Assembly (NCBI RefSeq): GCF_000172415.1
Contig: NZ_ABLD01000025.1
Coordinates: 39,700 to 103,699, forward strand
Length of the DNA: 64,000 nt
Direction of reading: 5' to 3'
From: Paraburkholderia graminis C4D1M
Lineage (GTDB): Bacteria; Pseudomonadota; Gammaproteobacteria; Burkholderiales; Burkholderiaceae
The notes under the pieces are model-generated. The model searched no databases. It was not told where the DNA came from and saw only the letters and a list, made by a program, of their open reading frames with translations. Shown here piece by piece: positions 36,597-45,811 of this stretch (the first letter of the stretch is position 1; every line of letters begins with the position of its first letter). The position numbers were made by a program, and so were the translations under genes.

Positions 36597-37253
36597 TCAC
36601 GACATCAGCGGCTCGGCTGCGTCGAGCATGATCTTCACGAAGTAATCCGCGAAGCTGCGGCGCACGACGATGTCGAAGCTGTCCGCGCCGGTCGGCACGA
36701 GCGTGATCGACGCCTTGAAATAATGGCTTTGCGCGCACTGCCCTTCGCCGAACAGCTTCGGATGAAGATCGAGCGGACAGCCGCGCGACAGCACTTCACG
36801 CGTGCGCGTGCCGCTGATTTCGAGCACCGTATAACCGCTGCCGATGTCCACCGCCGACGCGAATACCCCTGCAAACGCAGTGCCGAGCGCCGCTTGCAAC
36901 GGCGCTGTGCGCGTCGCGTCGTGCGTCATCGCCGAGCGCACGAGCCACTCGTCCGGGCCGAGCCACAGCATGTCGTAGCCGTTGCCGCGCGCGATCGTGT
37001 TGGGTGTCTCCGGCGGCTTGCAGCCGAGCACCTGTTCGACTGCCTGCACGAACGCGGCGTCGCGCGTATCGCCGCGCACATTCACGAGCTGAAGAAACGG
37101 CCGCTCGCTCAGCCTGAATGCCGCGGTCGCCGAAGCCTGATGCTTCTTCAGGAGCGCATCCACGCCCACGAGCGGCGACTCCTGCCACACGCCGGTCTGC
37201 TTGCCGACGGCGCGATCCACCACCGACGCCGCCGTTTTCGTTTCATTCCACAT
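36597..37253 (-). CDS. soxG: sarcosine oxidase gamma subunit
   Basis: The 218-residue small subunit belongs to heterotetrameric sarcosine oxidase. The fold resembles the aminomethyltransferase-like domain: DMLWLGPDEWLV, AVDIGSGYTVLEISG and FDIVVRRSFADYFVKIMLDA. The start ATG at 37253 has AAGGAG upstream and overlaps the end of soxA by 11 bp. The subunit is required for assembly and is last of the soxBDAG order found widely. Confidence 0.93.
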   Translation of the reverse strand: MWNETKTAASVVDRAVGKQTGVWQESPLVGVDALLKKHQASATAAFRLSERPFLQLVNVRGDTRDAAFVQAVEQVLGCKPPETPNTIARGNGYDMLWLGPDEWLVRSAMTHDATRTAPLQAALGTAFAGVFASAVDIGSGYTVLEISGTRTREVLSRGCPLDLHPKLFGEGQCAQSHYFKASITLVPTGADSFDIVVRRSFADYFVKIMLDAAEPLMS

Positions 37254-40245
37254 GTTGACGCGCTCCTTCGCTGTCGTAGAAGACCGAACTGGTGATCTTC
37301 GCTGCAATCTGTTTGCCGCTCGAAAGCGGGACCGTGACCGTTTCGCCGATCTTGTCGAGGCCGCCCTTCACGACCGCCATCGCGATCGAGCGCTTGAGAA
37401 TCGGGCTGTAATAGCTCGACGTGACGTGTCCGAGCATCGGCGCGGTCTCGCCCTGGAACGGCCCCGCGACGATCTGCGAGCCTTCGGGTATCACGAACGA
37501 CGGATCGTCCGCGAGCAGTCCGACAAGTTGCTTGCGCCCCGCCTTCGCCGTGTCCGAACGCGTGAGCGAACGCTTGCCGAGAAAGTCCTTCGACTTCGCG
37601 ACGAGCCCGCCCATGCCGACGTCATGCGGCGTCATCGAACCGTCGGTATCCTGGCCGACGATGATGTAGCCCTTCTCCGCGCGCAACACGTGCATCGTTT
37701 CCGTGCCGTACGGCGTGATGTCGAATTCGGCGCCCGCGGCCATCAACGCTTCCCACACCGCGCGCCCGACGTTCGCCGGCACGTTCACTTCATACGCGAG
37801 TTCGCCCGAGAAACTGATCCGCATCACACGCGACGCCGCGCCCGCGACCGTGCCCTCGCGATAGCTCATGAACGGAAAGGCCGCGTTCGCGAAGTCGATG
37901 TCGTGGCAAACCTTCTGCAAGACCTTGCGGCTATTCGGGCCGACCACGGCGAAGGTCGCCCAGTGATCGGTGACCGACGCGAGGCGCACGCGCATGTCGG
38001 GCCATTCGGTTTGCAGCCAGCGTTCGAGCCACGTCAGCACGCGCGCGGCGCCGCCGGTCGTGGTCGTCATCATGTAGTGCTGGTCGGCGAGGCGCACGGT
38101 CACGCCGTCGTCGAAGATCATGCCGTTTTCGTCGAGCATCAGACCGTAGCGGCACTTGCCGACTTCGAGCTTGCTCCACGGATTCGTATAGACCCAGTTC
38201 AGCAGCTTCGCCGAATCGGGGCCCTGAATGTCGATCTTGCCGAGCGTGGACGCATCGAGAATGCCGACGCTCGTGCGCACCGCGAACGATTCGCGCGCGA
38301 CGGCCGCATGCAGGTCTTCGCCCTTCTTCGGAAAGTACCAGGGGCGCTTCCAGTTGCCGACGTCCTCGAATTCCGCGCCGTTTTCGACGTGCCATTCGTG
38401 CACCGCCGTCTTGCGCACGGGATCGAGAAACTCGCCGAGCTCGCGCCCCGCGAACGTGCCGAACGTGACCGGCGTGTAGTTCGGGCGGAACGTCGTCGTG
38501 CCGGTTTCCGGAATCGTCTTGCCGAGCGCCTGCGCGAGAATCGCCATGCCGTTGATGTTGCCGAGCTTGCCCTGATCGGTGCCGAAGCCCATCGCGGTAT
38601 AACGCTTCACGTGTTCGACCGACTCGAAGCCTTCGCGCGCGGCAAGGAAAATATCCGCGGCCGATACGTCGTTCTGGAAGTCGACGAACTGCTTCGGCCC
38701 ACGCGTGGCGAGTTCGCGTCCGCCGACGAGCCACAGCGGCTGCATCTTCGCTTCGGTGATCTCGGCGACTTGCACGGTGTTCGGCCGCTTGACGATATAG
38801 CCCGCGGCGCGCGCGGCTTCGACGCCGGCATCGACGGCAAAACGAATGCCCTGGCCCAGCGTGAAGTCGCCATTGCAGGCGCCCACGCTCGTCTCCGGCT
38901 GCATCGCCTTGCCGGGCACGAAGCAGGCTTTGTCGTCATGCCAGTGTGCCTTGCCGCCCGATTGCGCGAACAGATGCAGCACGGGACTCCAGCCGCCCGA
39001 CATCGCGAGCAGATCGCACGGCAACTCGCCTTGCTTGGCACCCACCTGACCATTCGCGTACGAAGCGACATCGACGGAAGCCACGCGCAGTTTGCCGTGC
39101 GCCGCCGTGATCACCGCACCGCTGATCACCTTCACGCCATAGCGGCGTGCGAGCGCGGGCAACGTTCCCTTCGATTCGCCCGCGCGTGGGTCGATCACCG
39201 TGACTTGCGCGCCGGCTGCTTTCAGATCGAGCGCGCATTGATAGCCGTCGTCGTTGTTCGTGAACACGATCGCGTCGCGTCCCGGCAGCACCGCATAGCG
39301 ATGCAGATACGTCGACACCGCCGACGCGAGCATCACGCCAGGCAGATCGTTGTTGCCGAACACGATGGGCCGTTCATGCGCGCCGGTCGCGAGAATCACG
39401 CGTTTCGCGCGGATTTTCCACATCAGTTCGCGCGTGCCCTTGCGTTGCGACACCGGCAGATGATCGGTCAGACGCTGCGTGACCGTCACGAGATTGTGGT
39501 CCTGATAGCCGAACGCGGTGCTGCGCGACAGAATCTTCACGCCGGGCATTTGCCGCAATTCGTCTTCGATCTTGTGAACCCATTGCAAAGCCGGCTTGCC
39601 GTCGATCTCCGCGCGGCACGACAGCAGCGAGCCGCCGAGTTCCGGCTGATCGTCGACGAGCGTCACGCGCGCGCCCGACAACGCCGCTGCATGCGCGGCC
39701 GCGAGACCCGTCGGCCCGCCGCCGACCACCAGCACGTCGCAATGCGCGAAGCACTTGTCGTAGCGATCGGCGTCGAGTTGCTCCGGCGCCTTGCCGAGAC
39801 CCGCCGCGTCGCGAATCACTTCTTCGTACTTCGGCCAGAACTTGCGCGGCCACATGAAGGTCTTGTAGTAGAAGCCCGCCGGAATAAAGCGCGCGATCTT
39901 CTGATTGACCGCCATGCGATCCTTCTCGATGCTCGGCTTCGCGTTCACGCTATTCGCGACGAGCCCCTGATACAGCTCGACTTCAGTGGCACGCGCATTC
40001 GGCACCGTGTACGCGCCCGTTTCGAGTTGCACGACGGCATTCGGCTCTTCCACGCCCGCGGTCACGATGCCGCGCGGCCGGTGATACTTCCAGCTACGCG
40101 CGACGAAATGCAAGCCGTTCGCGAGCAGCGCGGAAGCAAGCGTGTCACCCTGATAGCCCTGATACTGGCGTCCGTTGAAGGTGAACGTGAGCGGCAATGC
40201 GCGGTTGATGCGCCCGCCATTCGGGAGTCGGTCTTTCTGGCTCAT
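37243..40245 (-). CDS. soxA: sarcosine oxidase alpha subunit
   Basis: The 1000-residue large subunit. The N-terminus (TFTFNGRQYQGYQGDTLASA) is the 2Fe-2S-like segment. A dinucleotide-binding domain follows (VLVVGGGPTGLAAAHAAALS near residue 170). A C-terminal aminomethyltransferase (GcvT-like) half from about 600 binds tetrahydrofolate and captures the methyl group as 5,10-methylene-THF. The complex oxidises sarcosine to glycine with H2O2 production. It overlaps soxD by 4 bp and soxG by 11 bp. Confidence 0.96.
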   Translation of the reverse strand: MSQKDRLPNGGRINRALPLTFTFNGRQYQGYQGDTLASALLANGLHFVARSWKYHRPRGIVTAGVEEPNAVVQLETGAYTVPNARATEVELYQGLVANSVNAKPSIEKDRMAVNQKIARFIPAGFYYKTFMWPRKFWPKYEEVIRDAAGLGKAPEQLDADRYDKCFAHCDVLVVGGGPTGLAAAHAAALSGARVTLVDDQPELGGSLLSCRAEIDGKPALQWVHKIEDELRQMPGVKILSRSTAFGYQDHNLVTVTQRLTDHLPVSQRKGTRELMWKIRAKRVILATGAHERPIVFGNNDLPGVMLASAVSTYLHRYAVLPGRDAIVFTNNDDGYQCALDLKAAGAQVTVIDPRAGESKGTLPALARRYGVKVISGAVITAAHGKLRVASVDVASYANGQVGAKQGELPCDLLAMSGGWSPVLHLFAQSGGKAHWHDDKACFVPGKAMQPETSVGACNGDFTLGQGIRFAVDAGVEAARAAGYIVKRPNTVQVAEITEAKMQPLWLVGGRELATRGPKQFVDFQNDVSAADIFLAAREGFESVEHVKRYTAMGFGTDQGKLGNINGMAILAQALGKTIPETGTTTFRPNYTPVTFGTFAGRELGEFLDPVRKTAVHEWHVENGAEFEDVGNWKRPWYFPKKGEDLHAAVARESFAVRTSVGILDASTLGKIDIQGPDSAKLLNWVYTNPWSKLEVGKCRYGLMLDENGMIFDDGVTVRLADQHYMMTTTTGGAARVLTWLERWLQTEWPDMRVRLASVTDHWATFAVVGPNSRKVLQKVCHDIDFANAAFPFMSYREGTVAGAASRVMRISFSGELAYEVNVPANVGRAVWEALMAAGAEFDITPYGTETMHVLRAEKGYIIVGQDTDGSMTPHDVGMGGLVAKSKDFLGKRSLTRSDTAKAGRKQLVGLLADDPSFVIPEGSQIVAGPFQGETAPMLGHVTSSYYSPILKRSIAMAVVKGGLDKIGETVTVPLSSGKQIAAKITSSVFYDSEGARQHVE

Positions 40246-40556
40246 TGCGTCTTGCCCTCTTGTGCGTTGCCGTCGTTGCTGTCCATCTTCAGCAGCGGAC
40301 GGTCGAACGTTTCGTAGCCCTGAATCTCATAGCTCACCGTGTCGCGCTGCGCCTTGAACCAGCGGCGGCAGCCTTGCGCATGCATCCATTGCTCACGATG
40401 CACGCCGCGCGAATTCTTGCGCATGAACAGGTAGTCGCCCCATTCCTTGTCGGTGAGTTTTTCAGTGTCGAGCGGACGCATGATGTCCGCTTCGCCGCCG
40501 CAGGAAAATTCGGTTTCGGCGCGTGGCCCGCACCAGGGGCATTCGATCAGCAGCAT
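40242..40556 (-). CDS. soxD: sarcosine oxidase delta subunit
   Basis: The 104-residue zinc-binding subunit has ligands expected in IECPWCG (C6, C9) and HAQGCRRWF (H59 and C62). GDYLFMRKNSRGVHREQW is a family signature. The C-terminal 15 residues are a low-complexity tail. It overlaps soxA by ATGA. It bridges the folate domain and zinc site of the complex. Confidence 0.94.
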   Translation of the reverse strand: MLLIECPWCGPRAETEFSCGGEADIMRPLDTEKLTDKEWGDYLFMRKNSRGVHREQWMHAQGCRRWFKAQRDTVSYEIQGYETFDRPLLKMDSNDGNAQEGKTQ

Positions 40557-40600
40557 GGTTGTCTCTCTATCTGGCTCAAGTGCGTGAGTGCCTGAGTGCG

Positions 40601-41845
40601 TTAGTGGGCGACGGCGGCGGCGCCGTGTTCGTCGATAAGATGGCCCGTATAGAAGCGGTCCAGCGAGAACGGCGCATTCAGTTCATGCGGCTCGTCTTTC
40701 GCGATGGTGTGCGCGTACGCCCAGCCCGAACCCGGCGTCGCCTTGAAGCCGCCCGTGCCCCAGCCGCAATTGAAGTAAAGGCCCTTCACGTCGGTCTTGC
40801 TGATAATCGGACAGGCGTCCGGCGACACATCGACAATGCCGCCCCACTGACGATTCATCCGCACGCGCGAGAACACCGGGAACATTTCGACAATGGCTTC
40901 GAGCGTCCCTTCGATAATCTGGAAACTGCCGCGCTGACCGAAGCCCGTGTACTGATCGACGCCCGCGCCGATCACCAGATCGCCCTTGTCGGACTGGCTG
41001 ATATACGCGTGCACCGCGTTCGACATCACGACCGTATTCACCACCGGCTTGATCGGCTCCGACACGAGCGCCTGCAACGGATGGCTTTCGAGCGGCAAGC
41101 GAACGCCGGCCATGTCCGCGAGCGTCGACGTATTGCCCGCGGCCACGATCGCGACTTTCTTCGCCTTGATGAAACCCTTCGTGGTGTCCACGCCCGTCAC
41201 CTGGCTGCCGTTACGGCGAATGCCCGTGACCTGGCAGTTCTGCACGATGTCGACGCCGGCCTGATCCGCGCCGCGCGCGAATCCCCATGCCACCGCATCG
41301 TGACGCGCGACGCCGCCGCGCCGCTGAATCGACGCGCCGAGCACCGGATAGCGGCTATTCAGATTGATGGTCGGCTCGATTTCCTTGATCTGCGCGGGCG
41401 TGAGGAATTCGGCATCGACGCCGTTCAGCCGGTTCGCATTCACACGGCGCTCGGTGTCGCGCACGTCCTGCAGCGTATGCGCGAGATTCATCACGCCGCG
41501 CTGGCTGAACATCACGTTGTAGTTCAGATCCTGCGAGAGTCCTTCCCACAGTTTCATGGCCTTTTCGTAAAGCGCGGCCGACTCGTCCCACAGATAATTC
41601 GAGCGCACGATGGTCGTATTGCGCGCCGTATTGCCGCCGCCGATCCAGCCTTTTTCGAGCACGGCGACATTGCGCACGCCGTGTTCCTTCGCGAGGTAAT
41701 AGGCCGTGGCGAGACCATGCCCGCCGCCGCCGACGATCACCACGTCGTACTCGCGTTTGGGCTCGGGACTCTTCCACTGCCGTTCCCAGTTCTCGTGATA
41801 CGACATCCCGTTGCGCAATAGGCTGAATATCGAATAGCGGCTCAT
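40601..41845 (-). CDS. soxB: sarcosine oxidase beta subunit
   Basis: The 414-residue flavoprotein subunit carries out the oxidative demethylation of sarcosine. The FAD fingerprint is YDVVIVGGGGHGLATAYYLA near residue 35. The site of the covalent flavin is in the GGVARHDAVAWGFA region (His). The C-terminal WGGIVDVSPDACPII and NCGWGTGGFKATPGSG complete the fold. I prefer ATG 41845 over 41848 because it is better spaced from AAGGA and begins MSRYSIFSLLRNG, as in relatives. The gap to sdaA upstream is 63 bp. Confidence 0.96.
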   Translation of the reverse strand: MSRYSIFSLLRNGMSYHENWERQWKSPEPKREYDVVIVGGGGHGLATAYYLAKEHGVRNVAVLEKGWIGGGNTARNTTIVRSNYLWDESAALYEKAMKLWEGLSQDLNYNVMFSQRGVMNLAHTLQDVRDTERRVNANRLNGVDAEFLTPAQIKEIEPTINLNSRYPVLGASIQRRGGVARHDAVAWGFARGADQAGVDIVQNCQVTGIRRNGSQVTGVDTTKGFIKAKKVAIVAAGNTSTLADMAGVRLPLESHPLQALVSEPIKPVVNTVVMSNAVHAYISQSDKGDLVIGAGVDQYTGFGQRGSFQIIEGTLEAIVEMFPVFSRVRMNRQWGGIVDVSPDACPIISKTDVKGLYFNCGWGTGGFKATPGSGWAYAHTIAKDEPHELNAPFSLDRFYTGHLIDEHGAAAVAH

Positions 41846-41911
41846 CATTGATCCTTGTGGGTACTGTCGGTGCTTGCTGCCTGGTGCTTCATGAAATATG
41901 CAATGCGTGCT

Positions 41912-43306
41912 TCAACATTCGATGACGTTCACGGCCAAGCCGCCGCGCGACGTCTCCTTGTATTTCGTCTTCATGTCCGCGCCGGTTTCGCGCATCGTCT
42001 TGATCACGTTATCGAGCGACACGTAGTGCTGGCCGTCGCCCTTCATCGCCATGCGCGCGGCGTTGAGCGCCTTGATCGCGCCCATTGCATTGCGTTCGAT
42101 GCACGGAATCTGCACGAGTCCGCCGACCGGATCGCAGGTCATGCCGAGGTTGTGTTCCATGCCGATTTCCGCGGCGTTTTCCACTTGCGTCGGGGTGCCG
42201 CCCATCACGGCGGCGAGCGCCGCGGCGGCCATCGAACAGGCCACGCCGACTTCGCCCTGGCAGCCCACTTCGGCGCCCGAGATCGACGCGGTCTCCTTGT
42301 AGATGATGCCGATAGCGGCAGCGGTCAGCAGGAAGTCGACGATGCCTTCGTCGTTCGACGCATGCATGAACTTCACGTAGTAGTGCAGCACAGCGGGAAT
42401 CACGCCGGCTGCGCCATTGGTCGGCGCGGTCACGACGCGGCCGCCCGCGGCGTTTTCTTCGTTGACGGCCATTGCGTAGAGATTGACCCAGTCGAGCATG
42501 GAAAGCGGATCGCGCAGCGACTCTTCCGAACGCGAGCGCAATTGCGCGCAGAGGTCGGCGGCGCGGCGCTTCACATGCATCGGTCCGGGCAATTCGCCGC
42601 GCACCTTGCAGCCGCGTTCGACGCAAGCCGACATCGCGCGCCAGATCGCGAGCAGGCCGTCGCGCACTTCCTGTTCCGGGCGCGCCGCGCATTCGTTTTT
42701 CAGCGTGATTTGCGCGATCGAAAGGCCGGTTTCGCGGCACACACGCATCAGATCATCGCCGGTACGAAACGGATGCGGCACTTCCGCGCCGGCGCGCACG
42801 CCGTTCACGCGATCGCCTTCGCGATTCACCACGAAGCCGCCGCCAATCGAGTAATACTCTTTTTCTACAAGCAGTTGCCCGTTTTCGTCGAATGCCTGAA
42901 AGCGCATGCCGTTCGGATGCACGATGCTCGAACCGGGTGCGCCCGGCATCAGCTTGCGGAAAAAGCCGATGTGTTCCCGCTCGTCGAATTTCACCGTGTG
43001 CTTGCCGAGCAACGCAAGCTGCTTCGTCTCGCGGATGGCCTGCAAACGCGGCTCGACCGTGTCGGGGTCGATCAGTTCCGGCAGGTTGCCTTCGAGTCCG
43101 AGCAACACCGCCTTGTCCGTGCCGTGCCCCTTACCGGTCGCGCCGAGCGAGCCGAACAGCTCGACCTTCACGCGGCGCACGAAGGCGAGCAGATTGGCAT
43201 CTTCGATATGCGACGCGAAGCGGCAAGCAGCGATCATCGGCCCGACCGTGTGCGAGCTTGAGGGACCGATGCCGATCTTGAAGAGATCGAAGACGCTGAC
43301 GTTCAT
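41912..43306 (-). CDS. sdaA: L-serine ammonia-lyase (serine dehydratase)
   Basis: The 464-residue Fe-S enzyme deaminates serine to pyruvate, the last step of betaine use here. It starts MNVSVFDLFKIGIGPSSSHT, the clear N-terminal motif of single-chain L-serine dehydratases. Cysteines that bind the 4Fe-4S cluster are in GAEVGCQGEVGVACSMAA and NLGMTCDPV. A longer frame to 43429 lacks family similarity. It is first in the run sdaA-soxBDAG, as in Pseudomonas sox clusters where the gene is called sdaB. Confidence 0.95.
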   Translation of the reverse strand: MNVSVFDLFKIGIGPSSSHTVGPMIAACRFASHIEDANLLAFVRRVKVELFGSLGATGKGHGTDKAVLLGLEGNLPELIDPDTVEPRLQAIRETKQLALLGKHTVKFDEREHIGFFRKLMPGAPGSSIVHPNGMRFQAFDENGQLLVEKEYYSIGGGFVVNREGDRVNGVRAGAEVPHPFRTGDDLMRVCRETGLSIAQITLKNECAARPEQEVRDGLLAIWRAMSACVERGCKVRGELPGPMHVKRRAADLCAQLRSRSEESLRDPLSMLDWVNLYAMAVNEENAAGGRVVTAPTNGAAGVIPAVLHYYVKFMHASNDEGIVDFLLTAAAIGIIYKETASISGAEVGCQGEVGVACSMAAAALAAVMGGTPTQVENAAEIGMEHNLGMTCDPVGGLVQIPCIERNAMGAIKALNAARMAMKGDGQHYVSLDNVIKTMRETGADMKTKYKETSRGGLAVNVIEC

Positions 43307-43622
43307 GGCGTTCCTTGTGCGTTGCAATGCCGGTTTGGCGGGATATCCGTTGAAACAGGCCCTATTGCACCGCACGTCAAATTGAACCGATAGAATAAAA
43401 ACGGCATGACAGTGGGATAGTGGCGTCAAGCGCCTTGCGCGCCAAGCGTCGCGGCGTATTTACGAAGGCTTCTGACGTATTTTCGACAGGCGCGGCATTG
43501 GCGCTGCATTGGCCCGGCCCGATGGCGATTGCCGTTGCCGCTTCGGCCGCATTACGATGCATGCCGCGCCGCATCGCGGTGCTATGCTTGGCTCAACTCT
43601 TCTTTCGCTCCGGCTGCATTGC
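43307..43622. promoter_or_regulatory. divergent region between sdaA-sox and a GlxA-family regulator
   Basis: A 316-bp non-coding gap. On the minus strand two TTGACG hexamers (43431-43436 and 43375-43380) are possible -35 elements for the sdaA-soxBDAG genes. A matching -10 is not strong. I saw no TRCGAC direct repeat of the kind found before the transporter genes. Confidence 0.35.
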
Positions 43623-44705
43623 ATGAACTCCGCTGAACCGCTTCCCCTTCAATCTATCGACGGTGCGCCCAAGCAGCGCATCCGCTTCGGCATTATTCTT
43701 CTGCCGAACTTCACGCTGACGGCGTTCTCGGGTTTCGTCGACCTGCTGCGTCTGTCCGCGGACGAAGGCGACTTCAGCAAACCCGTGCGCTGTTCCTGGA
43801 GCGTGATAGGGGAAACCCTTGCTCCGGTGCGCGCGAGCTGCGGCATCCAGATCACGCCGTGGGAAACGTTCGACGGCGCCGAGCCATTCGATTACGTGGT
43901 CGTGGTGGGTGGCCTGCTGCATTCGGGACCGGCTGCGAGCGACGCGACGCTCGCCTTCATTCGACGCGCTGCCGCGGCCGATGCCACGCTCGTCGGCATG
44001 TGCACCGGCGTGTTCTCGCTGATGCGCGCGGGCGTGCTCGACGGCTATCGGATTTGCGTGAGCTGGTTTCACTACTGGGACTTCATCGAGCGATTTCCGT
44101 CGGTCAATGAAGAGGCGCTGGTGGCCGACCGGCTATTTGTTATCGATCGGCGGCGTATTACGTGTTCGGGCGGACGCGCGTCCATCGACGTGGCCGCGGC
44201 TATTCTGTTGCGTCACTTCGAAACGGCGACGGTGCAGAAGGCGCTGCGCATTCTGCTCGTCGACGACATGCAGAAAGGCAACGCGCCGCAGCCGCATCCG
44301 CCGGGACTTGCGCCTGCCGCGCATCCGAAGGTGAAGCGCGCGATTCTGCTGATGGAACAGCACGTGGGGCGTTCGTTATCGCTCGACGAACTGGCGCGCA
44401 AGCTGGACTTGTCGCCGCGTCAATTGGAGCGGCTTTTCAAGGCGCAAACCGGCAAGGCGCCGCAGGCTTACGCGAAGCAGGTGCGGTTACGCACGGCTGC
44501 GTGGTTGTTGACGAGTTCGGACAAAACTGTGGCTGACATTGCTTCGAGTTGCGGCTTTTCCGATGCATCGCATCTGGGCCGCGAATTTCGCAAGCAATTC
44601 GGTTTGCCGCCGATGATGTACCGCGAGCAGCGCGGCACAGCGGCGGAAGCGGAAGATAGCGGTGATTATGATGAGACGTTTCCGGGGCGGGCGCAGGCGA
44701 TTTGA
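43623..44705 (+). CDS. GlxA-family AraC-type transcriptional regulator, divergent from sdaA-sox
   Basis: A 360-residue regulator with a DJ-1/PfpI-type sensor domain (about 20-205, VVVVGGLLHS and GMCTGVFSLMRAGVLDGY). Its AraC helix-turn-helix is at about 255-345 (LSPRQLERLFKAQTGKAPQA and IASSCGFSDASHLGREFRKQ). It is more distant from the GbdR-like pair than they are from each other. The divergent placement suggests control of serine dehydratase and sarcosine oxidase, perhaps responding to sarcosine, as the Pseudomonas SouR regulator does. The specific assignment is inference. Start ATG 43623. Confidence 0.85.
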   Translation: MNSAEPLPLQSIDGAPKQRIRFGIILLPNFTLTAFSGFVDLLRLSADEGDFSKPVRCSWSVIGETLAPVRASCGIQITPWETFDGAEPFDYVVVVGGLLHSGPAASDATLAFIRRAAAADATLVGMCTGVFSLMRAGVLDGYRICVSWFHYWDFIERFPSVNEEALVADRLFVIDRRRITCSGGRASIDVAAAILLRHFETATVQKALRILLVDDMQKGNAPQPHPPGLAPAAHPKVKRAILLMEQHVGRSLSLDELARKLDLSPRQLERLFKAQTGKAPQAYAKQVRLRTAAWLLTSSDKTVADIASSCGFSDASHLGREFRKQFGLPPMMYREQRGTAAEAEDSGDYDETFPGRAQAI

Positions 44706-44737
44706 GGTATTGAATCGAAGCGTCCAATTCGAAATCT

Positions 44738-44813
44738 CGATTTGAGGCCCTTATTCATGGCCTCAAATCGCGCAGCACCAATTTTCGCGCCGCATACCTA
44801 ACGCGGCGCGAAA
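44738..44813. terminator. two tandem hairpins between converging genes
   Basis: A perfect 12-bp stem (44738-44749 with 44759-44770, 9-nt loop) is followed by a perfect 11-bp stem (44783-44793 with 44803-44813). Both lie between the end of the GlxA regulator and the end of choX. There is no clear T-run, so they may act as a transcription or mRNA-end barrier. Confidence 0.6.
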
Positions 44814-44821
44814 CTCCCGCT

Positions 44822-45766
44822 TCACTTCCCCGCCACAAACGCCTTAACTGCCGGCAATCCATCCTTCCCATCAAACGTCTTCACCCCGGCAAGCCACTGA
44901 TCCAGCACCGCCGGATTCGCCTTCAGCCACTCGCGCGCGGCCTTGTTCGGATCGACCTTATTCATGATCGGCATCATCACGTGGTTCTCGATGTCGGTCG
45001 TGAAATGCAGATTCGACACCAGCTTCGCGACGTTCGGGCAACGCGTCGCATAGTCGGTCGGCGTCACCGTCATCACTTTTGCTTCGCCGTAATTCGGACC
45101 GAACACGTCGTCGCCACCGGACAGATAATCGATCTTCATCTGCACATTCATCGGGTGCGGTTCCCAGCCGAGAAACACGATCGGCTTCTTGTCGCGAATC
45201 GAGCGGTTCACTTCGACCAGCATGCCCGCCTCGCTCGACTCCACCAGCTTGAACTTGCCGAGCCCGTACTGATTGCTGTCGATCATCTTCTTGATGAGCG
45301 CATTGCCGTCGTTACCCGGTTCGATGCCGTAGATCTTGCCGCCGAGCTTGTCGTAATTCTTCGCGATGTCGGCGAACGACTTGATGCCCGCCTGATACGC
45401 GTAATCCGGCACCGCCAGCGTGTACTTCGCGCCGGTAAGGTTGGGTGTGGGCAGCACATTCACCTGACCGGCTTTCTTGAACGGATCGATCATCGGGTCC
45501 ATCGTCGGCGACCAGTAGCCGAGGAACACGTCGATCTGTTTGCTCTTCACGCCGGCAAACGTGATCGGCACCGAAGCGATCGTTTTGGTCGGCTTGTAGC
45601 CGAGTCCCTCGAGCACCGTCGACGCGAGCCCGGTCGTCGCCGCAATGTCGGACCAGCCGACGTCGGCAAAGCGCACGTCGCGGCACGCGGCAGGTTCGGC
45701 GGCAATAGCGGAAGTGACGGACGACACAGACAGCGCGCACAACGACGCAGCCCACAAACGTTTCAT
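44822..45766 (-). CDS. choX: choline ABC transporter substrate-binding protein
   Basis: The 314-residue periplasmic binding protein has a signal peptide (MKRLWAASLCALSVSSVTSA) and ligand-cage segments typical of ChoX. These are the DVGWSDIAATTGL, GYWSPTMDPM and FLGWEPHPMN aromatic residues, with a last Trp-rich tail. It is last in a minus-strand run choV-choW-regulator-choX, read 46 bp after the regulator. It captures choline, and probably betaine, for ChoWV. Confidence 0.93.
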   Translation of the reverse strand: MKRLWAASLCALSVSSVTSAIAAEPAACRDVRFADVGWSDIAATTGLASTVLEGLGYKPTKTIASVPITFAGVKSKQIDVFLGYWSPTMDPMIDPFKKAGQVNVLPTPNLTGAKYTLAVPDYAYQAGIKSFADIAKNYDKLGGKIYGIEPGNDGNALIKKMIDSNQYGLGKFKLVESSEAGMLVEVNRSIRDKKPIVFLGWEPHPMNVQMKIDYLSGGDDVFGPNYGEAKVMTVTPTDYATRCPNVAKLVSNLHFTTDIENHVMMPIMNKVDPNKAAREWLKANPAVLDQWLAGVKTFDGKDGLPAVKAFVAGK

Positions 45767-45811
45767 GGCGGTTCCTCAGGGTCTCAGGGTGATGAATGCT
45801 TGACTGCTTCT

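Noticed and set aside
36092..36631. Plus-strand frame after the chimeric regulator
   Set aside because: Arg-rich and overlaps both the end of the regulator and the start of the sox region; the opposite-strand 87-residue frame is more protein-like.
37201..40317. Long open frame on the plus strand across soxA
   Set aside because: It is the antisense of a highly conserved sarcosine oxidase subunit. The product is Arg/His-rich without any domain, a common effect in GC-rich genes.
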